In this document: one piece after another, positions 30,975 through 40,239 of the stretch
Layout of the letters: each line of letters begins with the position of its first letter
How positions within the stretch are numbered: the stretch's first letter is position 1
Assembly: GCA_019634595.1 (NCBI GenBank)
Contig: JAHCBC010000003.1
Coordinates: 744,001-808,000 of the forward strand
Length of the DNA: 64,000 nt
DNA from: Akkermansiaceae bacterium
GTDB lineage: Bacteria; Verrucomicrobiota; Verrucomicrobiia; Verrucomicrobiales; Akkermansiaceae
Direction of reading: 5' to 3'
Notes under the pieces: generated by a model
Told to the model about the DNA's origin: nothing
What the model saw: the letters and a program-made list of their open reading frames with translations, nothing else
Databases searched by the model: none
Translations under genes and position numbers: made by a program

Positions 30975-32582
30975 CTACTCCCCAGCGCGGGCGAACCTGA
31001 CGACGAACACGCCGCAGGGCGGCACATCGACTTTCAGGCTGTTCGCGCCTGCTGAAACGACCTCGACCGATGGCACCACCACGTTCCGGTTTCCGCTGTC
31101 GTTCATCGCGTTGATGTCCTGGTGAGCCAGCTTCCACACCGATTCACAGGTATAGCCTTCCGGCAAGGCGACTGTGACGGTCTGCGCGGTGTCCGGGGAC
31201 CGATTCACGAGGGAAACATGGACATGCCCGTCGTCCGCCAGCACGGCGGCGGCATCCACATAGGGCAGGGATACGCCCTCCATCGAAATCGGATCGTAGC
31301 GGGTGTCACCGTCGATGGTGGGCTTGATGGTCGTCATGTCGAGCGACGCACCCTTGGTCACCACATCCAGTTTCCGGCCGACCATCCGCTCCCGGTATTG
31401 TTTGAACACCGGGTAAATGGCCGTGCGGAAGGCGTCATCCTCACCCACCGTCCGGACCAGCCCGTGGGCATTGACCGGGAAAATGTAGTTCGCCATCCCG
31501 ACCGTGGGACTCTGCCGGATGAAGGCGTTGAGCATCCCCCCGACCACCGCCGCATCGAACGCGCGACGCGGTGACTGGCGGCTGAACGCGAAGCCTTTCT
31601 CCCCATTGACGGAGTGACGGTTGTTCCACTCGTCCACGCTCAGCCGGATCGGCCGGTCCTCGCGGCCGAGCTTCCGGTTCGCTTCCTTCAGTTGCCCGCC
31701 AAGCTGGACGAGGTGGGCTTCCATCTCCGCCGGCGCGAACAAGGTGTTCAGCGGATCCTGGATCTCCCCATCCTTGACCTTGGAGTTCACGTAGTAGTGC
31801 TGGGTCAGGAAGTCGATCAGGCGGCCGTTCTCCCCCAGCACCATTTCATTCCATTTCTTCGTGTGGCCGATGCCCAGCAACTGCAGGTCCGGATGGTAGT
31901 GGCGGATCGTTCCCGCCCACACCTTCAGCCTCCGGGCATACTGCTCGTCCGTTTCCTGCACCCGCGCGCTCCGGCTCTTGAGATAGTTCTCGTTGCCGAT
32001 GCACCAGAACCGGACGCCGTAGGGTTCCCGGTGGCCGTTCTTCGCACGGAGTTTCCCGAGATCCGATGTCTCATCACCATTCACATAGGAAATCCAGTCC
32101 AGAGCCTCTCCCAGCGTTCCCTCATGGGCAGGATGGAGGCTCATGTTCAGGTTGATGTAGGGAACGGTCCCCACCTTCTTGCACCACTGGAGGAACTCAT
32201 CGGTCCCGAACTGATGATTCTCCACCCCTCCCCACGCCAGGTTCGGCACGGTGGGGCGCCCGCCTTTCGGGCCGATGCCGTTGCGCCACTGGTATTCATA
32301 AACGACGGTCCCTCCCGGCCAGCGCATGACCGGGATCTGGAGTTCCCGCAGGTGCGGGATGAGATGCTGCCTGACGACGCCGTTCTTGTCCGCAACACCG
32401 CCGTAGATCATCTGGTCGTTCACGTTCTCCAGCATCTGTCCGTAGATCATCGGGTCGATCCGGGCGGGGGCGTCCGGAATCCCGACGGTAACGGTGGTCG
32501 CCTGTGCCCGGATCCGCCCGGCACAAGCGACCAACAATGAGCAAATCAGCAACGGGACGGAGTTTCGGACGAAGGATCTCAT
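30975..32582 (-). CDS. GH51 alpha-L-arabinofuranosidase
   Basis: 535 residues with a signal peptide (VPLLICSLLVACAG). The core is a GH51 barrel: VMRWPGGTVVYEYQWRNGIG, the acid/base Glu in WCIGNENYL, and the nucleophile Glu in LSVDEWNNRH. It is secreted or periplasmic and removes arabinose from plant polysaccharide side chains. The stop lies 5 nt from the end of the convergent ATPase gene. An AraC-family regulator gene lies upstream in the same direction, likely its controller. ATG 32594 would extend it by four residues. Family assignment is firm; substrate range is inferred. Confidence 0.9.
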   Translation of the reverse strand: MRSFVRNSVPLLICSLLVACAGRIRAQATTVTVGIPDAPARIDPMIYGQMLENVNDQMIYGGVADKNGVVRQHLIPHLRELQIPVMRWPGGTVVYEYQWRNGIGPKGGRPTVPNLAWGGVENHQFGTDEFLQWCKKVGTVPYINLNMSLHPAHEGTLGEALDWISYVNGDETSDLGKLRAKNGHREPYGVRFWCIGNENYLKSRSARVQETDEQYARRLKVWAGTIRHYHPDLQLLGIGHTKKWNEMVLGENGRLIDFLTQHYYVNSKVKDGEIQDPLNTLFAPAEMEAHLVQLGGQLKEANRKLGREDRPIRLSVDEWNNRHSVNGEKGFAFSRQSPRRAFDAAVVGGMLNAFIRQSPTVGMANYIFPVNAHGLVRTVGEDDAFRTAIYPVFKQYRERMVGRKLDVVTKGASLDMTTIKPTIDGDTRYDPISMEGVSLPYVDAAAVLADDGHVHVSLVNRSPDTAQTVTVALPEGYTCESVWKLAHQDINAMNDSGNRNVVVPSVEVVSAGANSLKVDVPPCGVFVVRFARAGE

Positions 32583-32660
32583 CGGATAGGTCATGACACA
32601 CGATCCCTGCCGAAGCCATGGTCAAAGCCCACCCAACCATGTCCGGGAAGCCCATCTCCA

Positions 32661-33518
32661 TCATCCAAGGCCGTGGTCCCTCGCCTGGACCTTCTCCCGC
32701 TCGCGGTACTTCGCCGGTGGCTCGCCGAATTCCTTCGTGAATGCCTTGCTGAAGGAAAACGCGTCCCCATACCCCACCTCTTCCGCGATCACCTGGTGGG
32801 TTTCGTTGGTCAGCATCAGCAGCTCGCATGCTTTCCGGAGACGCAGGAGCGTCAGCCTCTGCCGCGGGCTGCACCCGTAATGTTTCTGGCAAAGGCGGCG
32901 GAGATGCTCGCGTCCGACGTTCGCCACTCCGGCCATTTCGTCGATGCTCCATTCCCCGTTCAGCCCGGATCCCACCGCCGCCCACATCCGCGCCAACCTC
33001 GGTTCCTCCTCCACCGGCTTCACCAGACCCACCAGGGACGCCCGGATCAGGTCGCACCAGATCCCCGTCAGCCGCGGGTCATTCGCCCGCGCGACCTCTT
33101 CCAACAAGCCCATGTTCGCCGCCTGCAGGGAATAGGCCGAAGCCCGCGTCAGCCACGGCCCCGGATCCCGGAATACCTCAGGATAGGAGGCATCCGGCTC
33201 GAACCGCACCCAAACGTAGTGCCACTCCTTCACCTTTGGCGAAACCCTGTAGCCATGGGGCGCTCCCGGCGGCATGACATAAGCCGCGTCCTTTCCCGCC
33301 TCCTGCCAGGAGCCTTCCGCCACGACCAGTCCCTCACCCGCAACCGTCACCAGCACCAATCCGAACCCCGGCGAGGGCCGGATGAAAGACCACTCGCCGC
33401 CCGCCGTCGTCACCCCGATGTCGCGGATCCCCAGCTTCCGCAGCAGGGGACATGCATCGCCGTCCACCACCTTGCGGTCGATCACATCCACGAATCCCTC
33501 TGTCTCGACCAGGCGCAT
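32661..33518 (-). CDS. AraC-family transcription regulator
   Basis: 285 residues from ATG 33518. The N-terminal half is a cupin-like sensor (VMPPGAPHGYRVSPKVKEWH). The C-terminal half has two HTH motifs (WSIDEMAGVANVGREHLRRL, then VIAEEVGYGDAFSFSKAFTK) typical of AraC/XylS regulators. It lies upstream of the arabinofuranosidase gene on the same strand with a 78-nt gap, so it probably controls it in response to a sugar. Confidence 0.85.
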   Translation of the reverse strand: MRLVETEGFVDVIDRKVVDGDACPLLRKLGIRDIGVTTAGGEWSFIRPSPGFGLVLVTVAGEGLVVAEGSWQEAGKDAAYVMPPGAPHGYRVSPKVKEWHYVWVRFEPDASYPEVFRDPGPWLTRASAYSLQAANMGLLEEVARANDPRLTGIWCDLIRASLVGLVKPVEEEPRLARMWAAVGSGLNGEWSIDEMAGVANVGREHLRRLCQKHYGCSPRQRLTLLRLRKACELLMLTNETHQVIAEEVGYGDAFSFSKAFTKEFGEPPAKYREREKVQARDHGLG

Positions 33519-33696
33519 TGGCGCATACTTTCGCAACAGAACGCCGGTCTCTTTCAATCCGAATCTCCGGGGTCCATCGTTCCGCCATCGTCCTCCGCCC
33601 CGTTTCTGGAGCGGAAATCCGCGCTTTCCCCGTGGATTGACAGCCCCGCACCCCTCCCCCATCGTCCCCGGGATCCCGCTTTTCCCGCATTCATCC

Positions 33697-35058
33697 ATGA
33701 TTTTCAAAAGTCTCTGCCGCCACGCTGGTATCGGCGCGAATTCCTACCTTCTGGAAACTTCCTCCGCCCGCGTGGTGCTCGACTCCGGCATGCACCCGAA
33801 GCATGAAGGGATCGAAGCCACCCCGCACTTCGAGTTCCTGCAACCGGCGACGGTGGACGCGGTGGTCGTGACCCACTCCCACCTCGACCATGTGGGCACG
33901 TTGCCCGTGCTGCTCGGTGAACAACCCCATGCGAAGGTCTTCCTGTCCCCGGAGACGGCGGAGCTTTCCTGCGCGCTGCTGCACAACTCCGTGAACGTCA
34001 TGCAGGCGAAGCGGATCGAGCTGGGCATCACCGAATACCCGCTTTTCGAGCACAAGGACATCGACCGCATTTCCGAAGGCTTCGAGCACAAGGGCATCGA
34101 GCGCCCGTTCGACCTCGACTATGACGGGACGATCCGCGCCACCTTCCATGACGCGGGGCACATCCTCGGTTCGGTGGCCGTGACCATCAAGGCGGAGGGC
34201 AAGACCATCCTCTACACCGGGGACGTGAACTTCGAGGACGCCACCGTCCAGAAAGGTGCCCTGCTGCCGGAGGAAACGGTGGACGCCCTCATCATCGAGA
34301 CCACCCGCGGCGACCACGCCCGCAAGCCGGACTACAACCGGAAGGACGAGGAGAACGCGTTGGCGGACGCCATCCGCAACGTACTGGAGCGGAACGGCTC
34401 CGCCCTCATTCCCGTCTTCGCCATGGGCAAGACCCAGGAGGTGCTGGCCATGATCGACCGCTTCAAAAAAGAGGGTCTGGTGCCGAAGAAAACCCCCGTC
34501 TATATCGGCGGGCTGAGCACCAAGATGACGATGATCTACGACCGCTACGCGGACGTTTCCCGCCGGAATCTGCCGGGATTCCGCTTCATGAAGCACATGG
34601 ACCTGGAAGCCGGAACGAAGAAGCGCATCGGCCCGATCCCCTTCCTGCCCGGCTGCATCTACGCCCTCTCCAGTGGCATGATGACGGAGAAGACGGTCTC
34701 GAACAACTTTGCCCGCCAAGGTCTGCTGGAAAACCCGAAGCACGGGCTTTTCTTCGTCGGCTACGCCGATCCGGACTCCCCCGGTGGCCGCATCCGCGCC
34801 GCCCAGCAGGGCGATGAGGTCGTGATCGACTCCGCCTACCCGGCGGTGAAGCTGAATTGCGAGGTCCGCGTGTTCGACTTTTCCGGCCACGCGACCCGTG
34901 AAGCGATCGCCGACTACATCTGCAAGGTGAAGGCGAAAAAGACCTTCCTTGTCCACGGTGACGATCCGGCGGTCGAGTGGTTCCGCCAGGAAATCTCCCG
35001 CCGCCTCCCGGAAACCGAAATCATCGTCCCGCAACCCGGGGACTCCCACGAAATCTAA
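33697..35058 (+). CDS. MBL-fold beta-CASP hydrolase (RNA-specificity type)
   Basis: 453 residues. The metallo-beta-lactamase motifs are THSHLDHVG, then DAGHILGS and TGDVNFED. The beta-CASP insertion follows (VFAMGKTQEVLAMIDR) with the late motif FSGHATREAI and LVHGD. This is the CPSF73/archaeal KH-CPSF-like family: mRNA 3' processing or RNA exonuclease in other organisms. It has no KH domain. It is transcribed just ahead of the sugar dehydrogenase gene. Confidence 0.85.
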   Translation: MIFKSLCRHAGIGANSYLLETSSARVVLDSGMHPKHEGIEATPHFEFLQPATVDAVVVTHSHLDHVGTLPVLLGEQPHAKVFLSPETAELSCALLHNSVNVMQAKRIELGITEYPLFEHKDIDRISEGFEHKGIERPFDLDYDGTIRATFHDAGHILGSVAVTIKAEGKTILYTGDVNFEDATVQKGALLPEETVDALIIETTRGDHARKPDYNRKDEENALADAIRNVLERNGSALIPVFAMGKTQEVLAMIDRFKKEGLVPKKTPVYIGGLSTKMTMIYDRYADVSRRNLPGFRFMKHMDLEAGTKKRIGPIPFLPGCIYALSSGMMTEKTVSNNFARQGLLENPKHGLFFVGYADPDSPGGRIRAAQQGDEVVIDSAYPAVKLNCEVRVFDFSGHATREAIADYICKVKAKKTFLVHGDDPAVEWFRQEISRRLPETEIIVPQPGDSHEI

Positions 35059-35108
35059 CTTCTTCCCCTCCTCCCGCCGGAAGCCGAAGCTGTCCAACCC
35101 ATCACCGC

Positions 35109-37289
35109 ATGAAATTCTCCCTCGCCCTCACCCTCACCGCCGCGCTCACCGCGACGTCTTTCTCCCAACCGCTGACCCGCACCACCATCGCCACCGATCT
35201 TGAGGATGCGATGGCGTTCGACATCGCCCCGGACGGCGACATTTTCCTGACCGAGCGGGAGGGCCGCCTGCTGCGCGTCCGCCCATCCACCGGCGGCATC
35301 TTCGAAGTCGCGAAAATCCCGGTCGAGCACCTCAAGAAGACCGACCGCAACAGCCCCTACGCCCGTGAGGACGGCCTGCAGGGCATCGCGCTGGACCCGG
35401 ACTTCGCGAAAAACGGCCACGTCTTCCTCTACTACTCCCACCCGGAGAAGCTGGTGAACCGGCTCGCCCGCTTCACCATCAAGGACGGGGTGCTGGACCT
35501 GGCCACCGAAGTCATCGTGCTGGACGTGCCGATCGAGCGTGCGAACAAAGTCTGCCACCACGGCGGCGCGCTCGAGTGGGGTCCGGACGGCCTCCTCTAC
35601 CTCAGCACCGGCGACAACACGAACCCCTTCGAGACCGACGGCTTCAACCCGGTGGACGAACGCGAGGGGCATGAATACGCCAACGCCCTGCGCTCCGCGG
35701 GCAACACCAACGACCTGCGCGGCAAGATCCTCCGCATCAAGATCAAGCCGGACGGAACCTACTCCATCCCCGAAGGAAATCTTTTCAAACCCGGCACTCC
35801 GAAAACGCGCCCTGAGATCTATGTGATGGGCCTGCGGAATCCGTTCCGCTTTTCCCTCGATTACAAAAAAGGCACGCTCTACTGGGGCGAGGTCGGTCCG
35901 GACTCCGGCAAGGACAGCGAACGCGGGCCGATGGGCTACGACGAAGTGAACCAGGCGAAGAAAGCCGGTTTCTTCGGCTGGCCGCTCATCATCGCCGACC
36001 AGAAGCCTTACGCGAAATACGACTACGCCACCAAGACCATCGGCGAAAAATTCGACCCCGCCGCGCCGAAGAACACCAGCCGCCTCAACACCGGCCTCAC
36101 CGACCTTCCGCCCGCGAATCCTGCCTTCATCTGGTATCCCTACTCCGAGAGCAAGGAGTTCCCGGTCATGGAAAAAGGTGGCCGCAACGCCATGGCAGGC
36201 CCGGTCTATTACTACGACGCCAACCGCAAGCACAACATCCTGGGCAAGGAAGGCGACGCCACCCTGCTCACCTACGAGTGGATGCGCGGCAAGATCTACA
36301 AGGCGAAGCTCGGCAAGAACGAGGAGCTGGAAAGCCTCACCGTATTGGCCGACAAGTTCGTCCACCCGATGGATCTGAAGATGGCCGCCGACGGCAGCCT
36401 CTACCTCCTGGAATACGGCAGTGAATGGTGGTTCGGCACCAACGGCAAGGTCATCCATCTCACCCCGGAGTCCGGTAACAAGCCGCCCGTCGTGGAGGCG
36501 GAGAAGTCCGGCGACAAGGAGTTCAGGATCAAGTCCGCCACCGATCCGGAGAACGATCCGCTGACCATCACCTGGTATGCGACCACCGGAGCCACCGAGG
36601 TCAGCCTCGGCACCGGCAACACCGCCAAGCTGACCGCCGAAGGTGCGACCGAAGTCCGCGCCGTGGCCACCGATGGCAAGGGCAACACGACCGTCGCCCG
36701 CATCCCTCTGGTCGAAAAGGTGAAGCAGGAGCACCTGTCCCTCAAGATCGACGGCCAGCCGAAGTCCCTCGCCTTCGGCCAGGAACTCGCGATCAAGATC
36801 GACAACAAGAACATCCCGAATCCGGATGATGTCATCATCCGTGCCCGTTACATCCCGGCGACCGGTCACGACTCAGGCGGCCCGTCCGTCAGCTCCGAAG
36901 TGGAGAAGCTGCTCACCGCCCGCCTCTGCTTCGCCTGCCACCAGATCAACGTGCCATCCGTCGGCCCGAACTACGTGAACGTATCCCTGAAATACCGTGG
37001 CCAGGCGGACGCGGCGGACTTCCTGAAAGGCAAGCTGAAGAACGGCAGCACCGGCGTCTGGGGTGAAGTCCCGATGCCACCGCAGATCGCCGTGACCGAT
37101 GCCGAAGCCGACCAACTCGTGAAGGCCATCCTCGGACTTTCCGAAGGATTCAGCGAAGCCAAGGGCATCGATACCAAGCTCAAGCTCTCACCAGCCCCCG
37201 CCGACGCCGCACCGGGTGGGGCCTGGGAAATCACCGCCGAGGCCCCGGGCTACCTGCCGTTCAAGCAACGGATCGCCGCAGGGAAGTGA
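35109..37289 (+). CDS. PQQ-type sugar dehydrogenase fused to cytochrome c
   Basis: 726 residues with a signal peptide. Residues 25-450 are a glucose/sorbosone dehydrogenase beta-propeller (LQGIALDPDFAKNGHVFLYY, HHGGALEWGPDGLLYLSTGD, YVMGLRNPFRFSLD). A PKD-like domain follows (VEAEKSGDKEFRIKSATDPE). The C-terminal cytochrome c domain has CFACH as heme-binding CxxCH and a later VPMPPQ with the Met ligand. It oxidises a sugar in the periplasm and passes electrons to its own heme. Such fusions are common in Planctomycetota and Verrucomicrobiota. Confidence 0.9.
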   Translation: MKFSLALTLTAALTATSFSQPLTRTTIATDLEDAMAFDIAPDGDIFLTEREGRLLRVRPSTGGIFEVAKIPVEHLKKTDRNSPYAREDGLQGIALDPDFAKNGHVFLYYSHPEKLVNRLARFTIKDGVLDLATEVIVLDVPIERANKVCHHGGALEWGPDGLLYLSTGDNTNPFETDGFNPVDEREGHEYANALRSAGNTNDLRGKILRIKIKPDGTYSIPEGNLFKPGTPKTRPEIYVMGLRNPFRFSLDYKKGTLYWGEVGPDSGKDSERGPMGYDEVNQAKKAGFFGWPLIIADQKPYAKYDYATKTIGEKFDPAAPKNTSRLNTGLTDLPPANPAFIWYPYSESKEFPVMEKGGRNAMAGPVYYYDANRKHNILGKEGDATLLTYEWMRGKIYKAKLGKNEELESLTVLADKFVHPMDLKMAADGSLYLLEYGSEWWFGTNGKVIHLTPESGNKPPVVEAEKSGDKEFRIKSATDPENDPLTITWYATTGATEVSLGTGNTAKLTAEGATEVRAVATDGKGNTTVARIPLVEKVKQEHLSLKIDGQPKSLAFGQELAIKIDNKNIPNPDDVIIRARYIPATGHDSGGPSVSSEVEKLLTARLCFACHQINVPSVGPNYVNVSLKYRGQADAADFLKGKLKNGSTGVWGEVPMPPQIAVTDAEADQLVKAILGLSEGFSEAKGIDTKLKLSPAPADAAPGGAWEITAEAPGYLPFKQRIAAGK

Positions 37290-37362
37290 GAGGCTGCATG
37301 GCAGGGACGCCATTCCATGGCGTCCGGCGGTGAAGATCCGCCACCACCCCACGATTCCATTT

Positions 37363-37394
37363 CATCCCAGGATCCCCCGTTGGATCTTGGGATG
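37363..37394. terminator. Hairpin between convergent genes
   Basis: CATCCCAGGATCC (37363-37375) pairs with GGATCTTGGGATG (37382-37394) with one G-U pair. It sits between the sugar dehydrogenase (plus) and acetyltransferase (minus) genes. No clear T-tract. Confidence 0.5.
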
Positions 37395-37432
37395 ACGTCT
37401 GTCAGGGCATCGGCATTACAGCCCCCGCCCCC

Positions 37433-37960
37433 TCACAACAGCAACGAGTAAACCTCGCTGTCGTGCCACCCATCATAAATCTTCTCCGCCCTCCGCAGCG
37501 TTCCTTCATACTGGAACCCCAGCCGCCGGGGAATCGCCCGGCTTCGCGCGTTCTCAGGCGCGCAGCGGATCTCGATCTTCTGGAGCCGGTAATGCTCCCT
37601 GCCAATCCCGATCAGATCCTCCACCACCCGGGTCATGATGCCTTTCCCGTTGAACTCCTCCCCCAGCCAATACCCGATCGACCCAACGCCGTTCGTGCGG
37701 TCGATGGTGTTGAACCCTGCGACGCCCGCCACTTTGCCGTCATAAAAAATCGTCGCCGTCAGGCTGTCGCCGTTCGCAAAGCCATAGAGCTGCCGCTCCA
37801 GAAAGGCCCGCGTGTCATCCACGCTCGTCGTCATGTCCAGCCACGGCAGCCACTGGCGGAGGAATGCGCGGTTCCGCTCCGTCAGTGCGAACAGCTCCTC
37901 CGCATGGGCCTGCACGGAAAGGCTGAGCCGGATTCGGTCGGTGAGCTGGCGGGAGAACAT
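37433..37960 (-). CDS. GNAT-family N-acetyltransferase (RimJ/RimL-like)
   Basis: 175 residues. The GNAT pattern is clear: VAGVAGFNTIDRTNGVGSIG, YWLGEEFNGKGIMTRVVEDL with the acetyl-CoA loop, and IEIRCAPENARSRAIPRRLG then YEGTLRRAEKI. This matches RimL-type acetyltransferases acting on ribosomal proteins or small molecules. It stands alone. The substrate cannot be told from sequence. Confidence 0.85.
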   Translation of the reverse strand: MFSRQLTDRIRLSLSVQAHAEELFALTERNRAFLRQWLPWLDMTTSVDDTRAFLERQLYGFANGDSLTATIFYDGKVAGVAGFNTIDRTNGVGSIGYWLGEEFNGKGIMTRVVEDLIGIGREHYRLQKIEIRCAPENARSRAIPRRLGFQYEGTLRRAEKIYDGWHDSEVYSLLL

Positions 37961-38011
37961 CCCGCTGTCTAACAGATCATGGGATCGTGATCCAGCATGA
38001 TCTGGAAGCGG

Positions 38012-38111
38012 AAAAGTGGCTGGGGCATCTTGCCCCAGGCCGTTGCCGGGGCTTCCAGCCCCGATCTTCAGACCGGTCGGACAAATGAAGCCGGTCTGAA
38101 GACCGGCGCTC
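38012..38111 (+). repeat. Dispersed palindromic intergenic repeat (copy 1)
   Basis: The first 41 nt (38012-38052) are identical to 60662-60702. The unit contains CTGGGGCA/TGCCCCAG and CCGGGG/CCCCGG-type hairpins. Then an inverted pair CTTCAGACCGG/CCGGTCTGAAG lies at about 38066-38101. It lies between two minus-strand genes. This looks like a REP-type repeat family of this genome. Confidence 0.7.
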
Positions 38112-38123
38112 CCAGCACCTCCC

Positions 38124-38585
38124 TCACATCGTCCCGAATTTCCCCTCCAGCACCTTTCTCCGGTAGTCGAACACCCTTTCCAGCTTCTTCCCGACGAAAA
38201 GCCACCGCGCCAACTCCCCGATGATGCCCATCGGCATCGCGTAGTGGACGAGGTCCGTCACCAGCACCCCGCCTTCGATTTCCTCGAACGTATGGCGGTG
38301 ATGCCACAGGCAGTAGGGGCCGAGCAGTTGCTCGTCCACGAATGACACCCCTTCCTCCACGCACCGGATCTCGGTCACCCAGGTCATGGAAAACAGGGGC
38401 AGCACCTCCGCCTTGTAGGTGATGATCTGACCGTCGTGCACCCTTTCCGACGAAAGATAGGTAACTTCAAAACCCGCATCCGCCGGCGTAAGATGCGCCA
38501 GATTCCGCGGGGTGGAGAAAAAATCCCAGGCGACCTCCCGGGAAATGGGCAGACGCTGCTCCTGCCGGAGGACGTGGACTTTCAT
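38124..38585 (-). CDS. SRPBCC (START-like) family protein
   Basis: 153 residues with the SRPBCC layout: LPISREVAWDFFSTPRNLAH at the N-terminus, then WVTEIRCVEEGVSFVDEQL and a C-terminal helix (IGELARWLFVGKKLERVFDY). It binds a hydrophobic ligand. It overlaps the shikimate kinase gene by 4 nt (ATGA) and is downstream of it. The role is unknown. Confidence 0.8.
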   Translation of the reverse strand: MKVHVLRQEQRLPISREVAWDFFSTPRNLAHLTPADAGFEVTYLSSERVHDGQIITYKAEVLPLFSMTWVTEIRCVEEGVSFVDEQLLGPYCLWHHRHTFEEIEGGVLVTDLVHYAMPMGIIGELARWLFVGKKLERVFDYRRKVLEGKFGTM

Positions 38586-39133
38586 GGGTTCGAGAAAAAG
38601 TAGCGGGCGCTCTCCAAAATGCCGACCGCCAGTTCTCCGCCGTCCAGACCATTGGTGTCCACCTTCAGGTGGGCGGTTTCCTCATACCACGGCCTCCGCT
38701 TCTCCATGAGGGACTCGATCTTTGCCACCGGGTTCTCGGTCTGGAGCAGCGGACGTTCCCGGTTCCGGGATGTCCTTTCATAAACCACGTCAACCGGCGC
38801 GTGGAGCCACACCACATACCCCATGTTCCGCAGCAACCTGCGGTTCTCCTCCCGGCCCACCACACCGCCGCCGGTGGAAATGATCCGCCTCACTCCGGAG
38901 TGGCATTCATGCAGTTCCTTCAGCAGCCCGGTTTCGAGATCACGGAAGTATTCCTCCCCTTTCTCCTCGAAGATCCGGCTGATCGGGCGGCCCTCCCGCT
39001 GCTCGATCACCGTGTCCATATCCACGAGTTCGTAGCCGAGGCGCGAATGCAGCTCCCGGCCCACCGTTGATTTCCCGCTCCCCATGAACCCGATGAGAAT
39101 CAGGTTTTTTGGCAGAGGTTCCTGCAAGTTCAT
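38582..39133 (-). CDS. aroK: Shikimate kinase
   Basis: 183 residues. Walker A GFMGSGKST, the shikimate-binding YELVDMDTVIEQREGRPISR, GEEYFRDLET and ISTGGGVV are all present. It phosphorylates shikimate in aromatic amino acid synthesis. ATG 39133 (MNLQEPLPKN) is the better start; ATG 39166 adds 11 residues. Downstream it is coupled to an SRPBCC gene; upstream it is divergent from the Sua5 gene. Confidence 0.93.
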   Translation of the reverse strand: MNLQEPLPKNLILIGFMGSGKSTVGRELHSRLGYELVDMDTVIEQREGRPISRIFEEKGEEYFRDLETGLLKELHECHSGVRRIISTGGGVVGREENRRLLRNMGYVVWLHAPVDVVYERTSRNRERPLLQTENPVAKIESLMEKRRPWYEETAHLKVDTNGLDGGELAVGILESARYFFSNP

Positions 39134-39210
39134 GCCGCATGGTAGCGGGTTCCCCCACCGGTTCAAAGTTCGATGTTGGCCGCCCGGCCTTCCGTGTTCA
39201 CACTCCCGCC

Positions 39211-40239
39211 GTGCCAGAGACCAAAGTCATTTACGCCGACGACGAGGAAATGAAGGACGCCGTGCGCGAGGCAGCCTCCCTGCTGCGCGCCGGGGAAACC
39301 GTCGGCCTGCCCACGGAGACCGTCTATGGCCTGGCCGCGGATGCCTTCAATCCGGATGCCGTCGCGAAGGTCTTCTCCGCGAAGGAGCGGCCTTCGTTTG
39401 ATCCGCTCATCGTCCACATCGCCTCCCGTGGCGACCTGAAGCGGGTGGCCGTCGTCCCGGATGACATCCTGGAAACGGTCAACAAGCTCACCTCCGCCTT
39501 CTGGCCCGGCCCGCTCACCCTCATCCTGCCGAAACATGCGGACGTCCCGGATCTGGTCACCAGCGGCCTGCCCACCGTGGCGGTCCGCCAGAGCGCGCAC
39601 CCCATTTTCCGCGCGGTGAACAAGGAACTCGGCAATCCCATCGCCGCGCCCAGCGCCAACCGTTTCGGCAGCATCTCCCCCACCTCCGCCTCCGCGGTGG
39701 TGAAGGAGCTGGGCGGAAAAATCCCCCTCGTCGTCGATGGCGGAGCGTGCAGCGAAGGTGTGGAAAGCACCATCATCTCCATCGAGCCGCGCGAAGGAAA
39801 GAAGCCCGTTTTCCGCCTGCACCGCGCCGGCCCGATCACCAAGGAACAGCTCCAGGATTTCGGCAAGGTGGAGAAAGTGAAAAGCATCTCCGAAAGCGCG
39901 CCGCAAGCTCCCGGACAACTGGCCAGCCACTACGCGCCGCGCACCCCCCTCATCCTGCTGGAGGACATTTCTTCATTCCAACCGGAGGAGGGAAAGAAAT
40001 ACGGCCTCATCGCCTACCGCGGCGAGGATGACAGCGACTACGTGAACCTCCACGACTGGGAACAGGTGGAAAGCCTCAGTCCCGGCAGCGGGAAGCTCGC
40101 GGAGGCCGCCATCCGGCTGTTCTTCGTCATGCGCCTGATGGATGAGGCGGGGCTCGACTGCATCGTCGCCGAGCCCGTCAGCGAAACCGGGCTGGGTGTG
40201 GCGATCATGGACCGCCTCCGCCGCGCCGCGGCGAAGTGA
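39211..40239 (+). CDS. sua5: Threonylcarbamoyl-AMP synthase, Sua5 long form
   Basis: 342 residues from GTG 39211. The YrdC domain has LPTETVYGLAADAF, SFDPLIVHI, FWPGPLTLIL and IAAPSANRFG. The C-terminal Sua5 domain (QLASHYAPRTPLILLED) is also present, so this is the long form. It makes threonylcarbamoyl-AMP from Thr, bicarbonate and ATP for t6A37 of tRNAs. ATG 39250 is an alternative start, but the strand before it belongs to the family. Confidence 0.9.
   Translation: MPETKVIYADDEEMKDAVREAASLLRAGETVGLPTETVYGLAADAFNPDAVAKVFSAKERPSFDPLIVHIASRGDLKRVAVVPDDILETVNKLTSAFWPGPLTLILPKHADVPDLVTSGLPTVAVRQSAHPIFRAVNKELGNPIAAPSANRFGSISPTSASAVVKELGGKIPLVVDGGACSEGVESTIISIEPREGKKPVFRLHRAGPITKEQLQDFGKVEKVKSISESAPQAPGQLASHYAPRTPLILLEDISSFQPEEGKKYGLIAYRGEDDSDYVNLHDWEQVESLSPGSGKLAEAAIRLFFVMRLMDEAGLDCIVAEPVSETGLGVAIMDRLRRAAAK

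Noticed and set aside
35055..36869. 604-codon open frame on the minus strand
   Set aside because: Antisense to the sugar dehydrogenase gene; Val/Gly/Arg-rich shadow composition.
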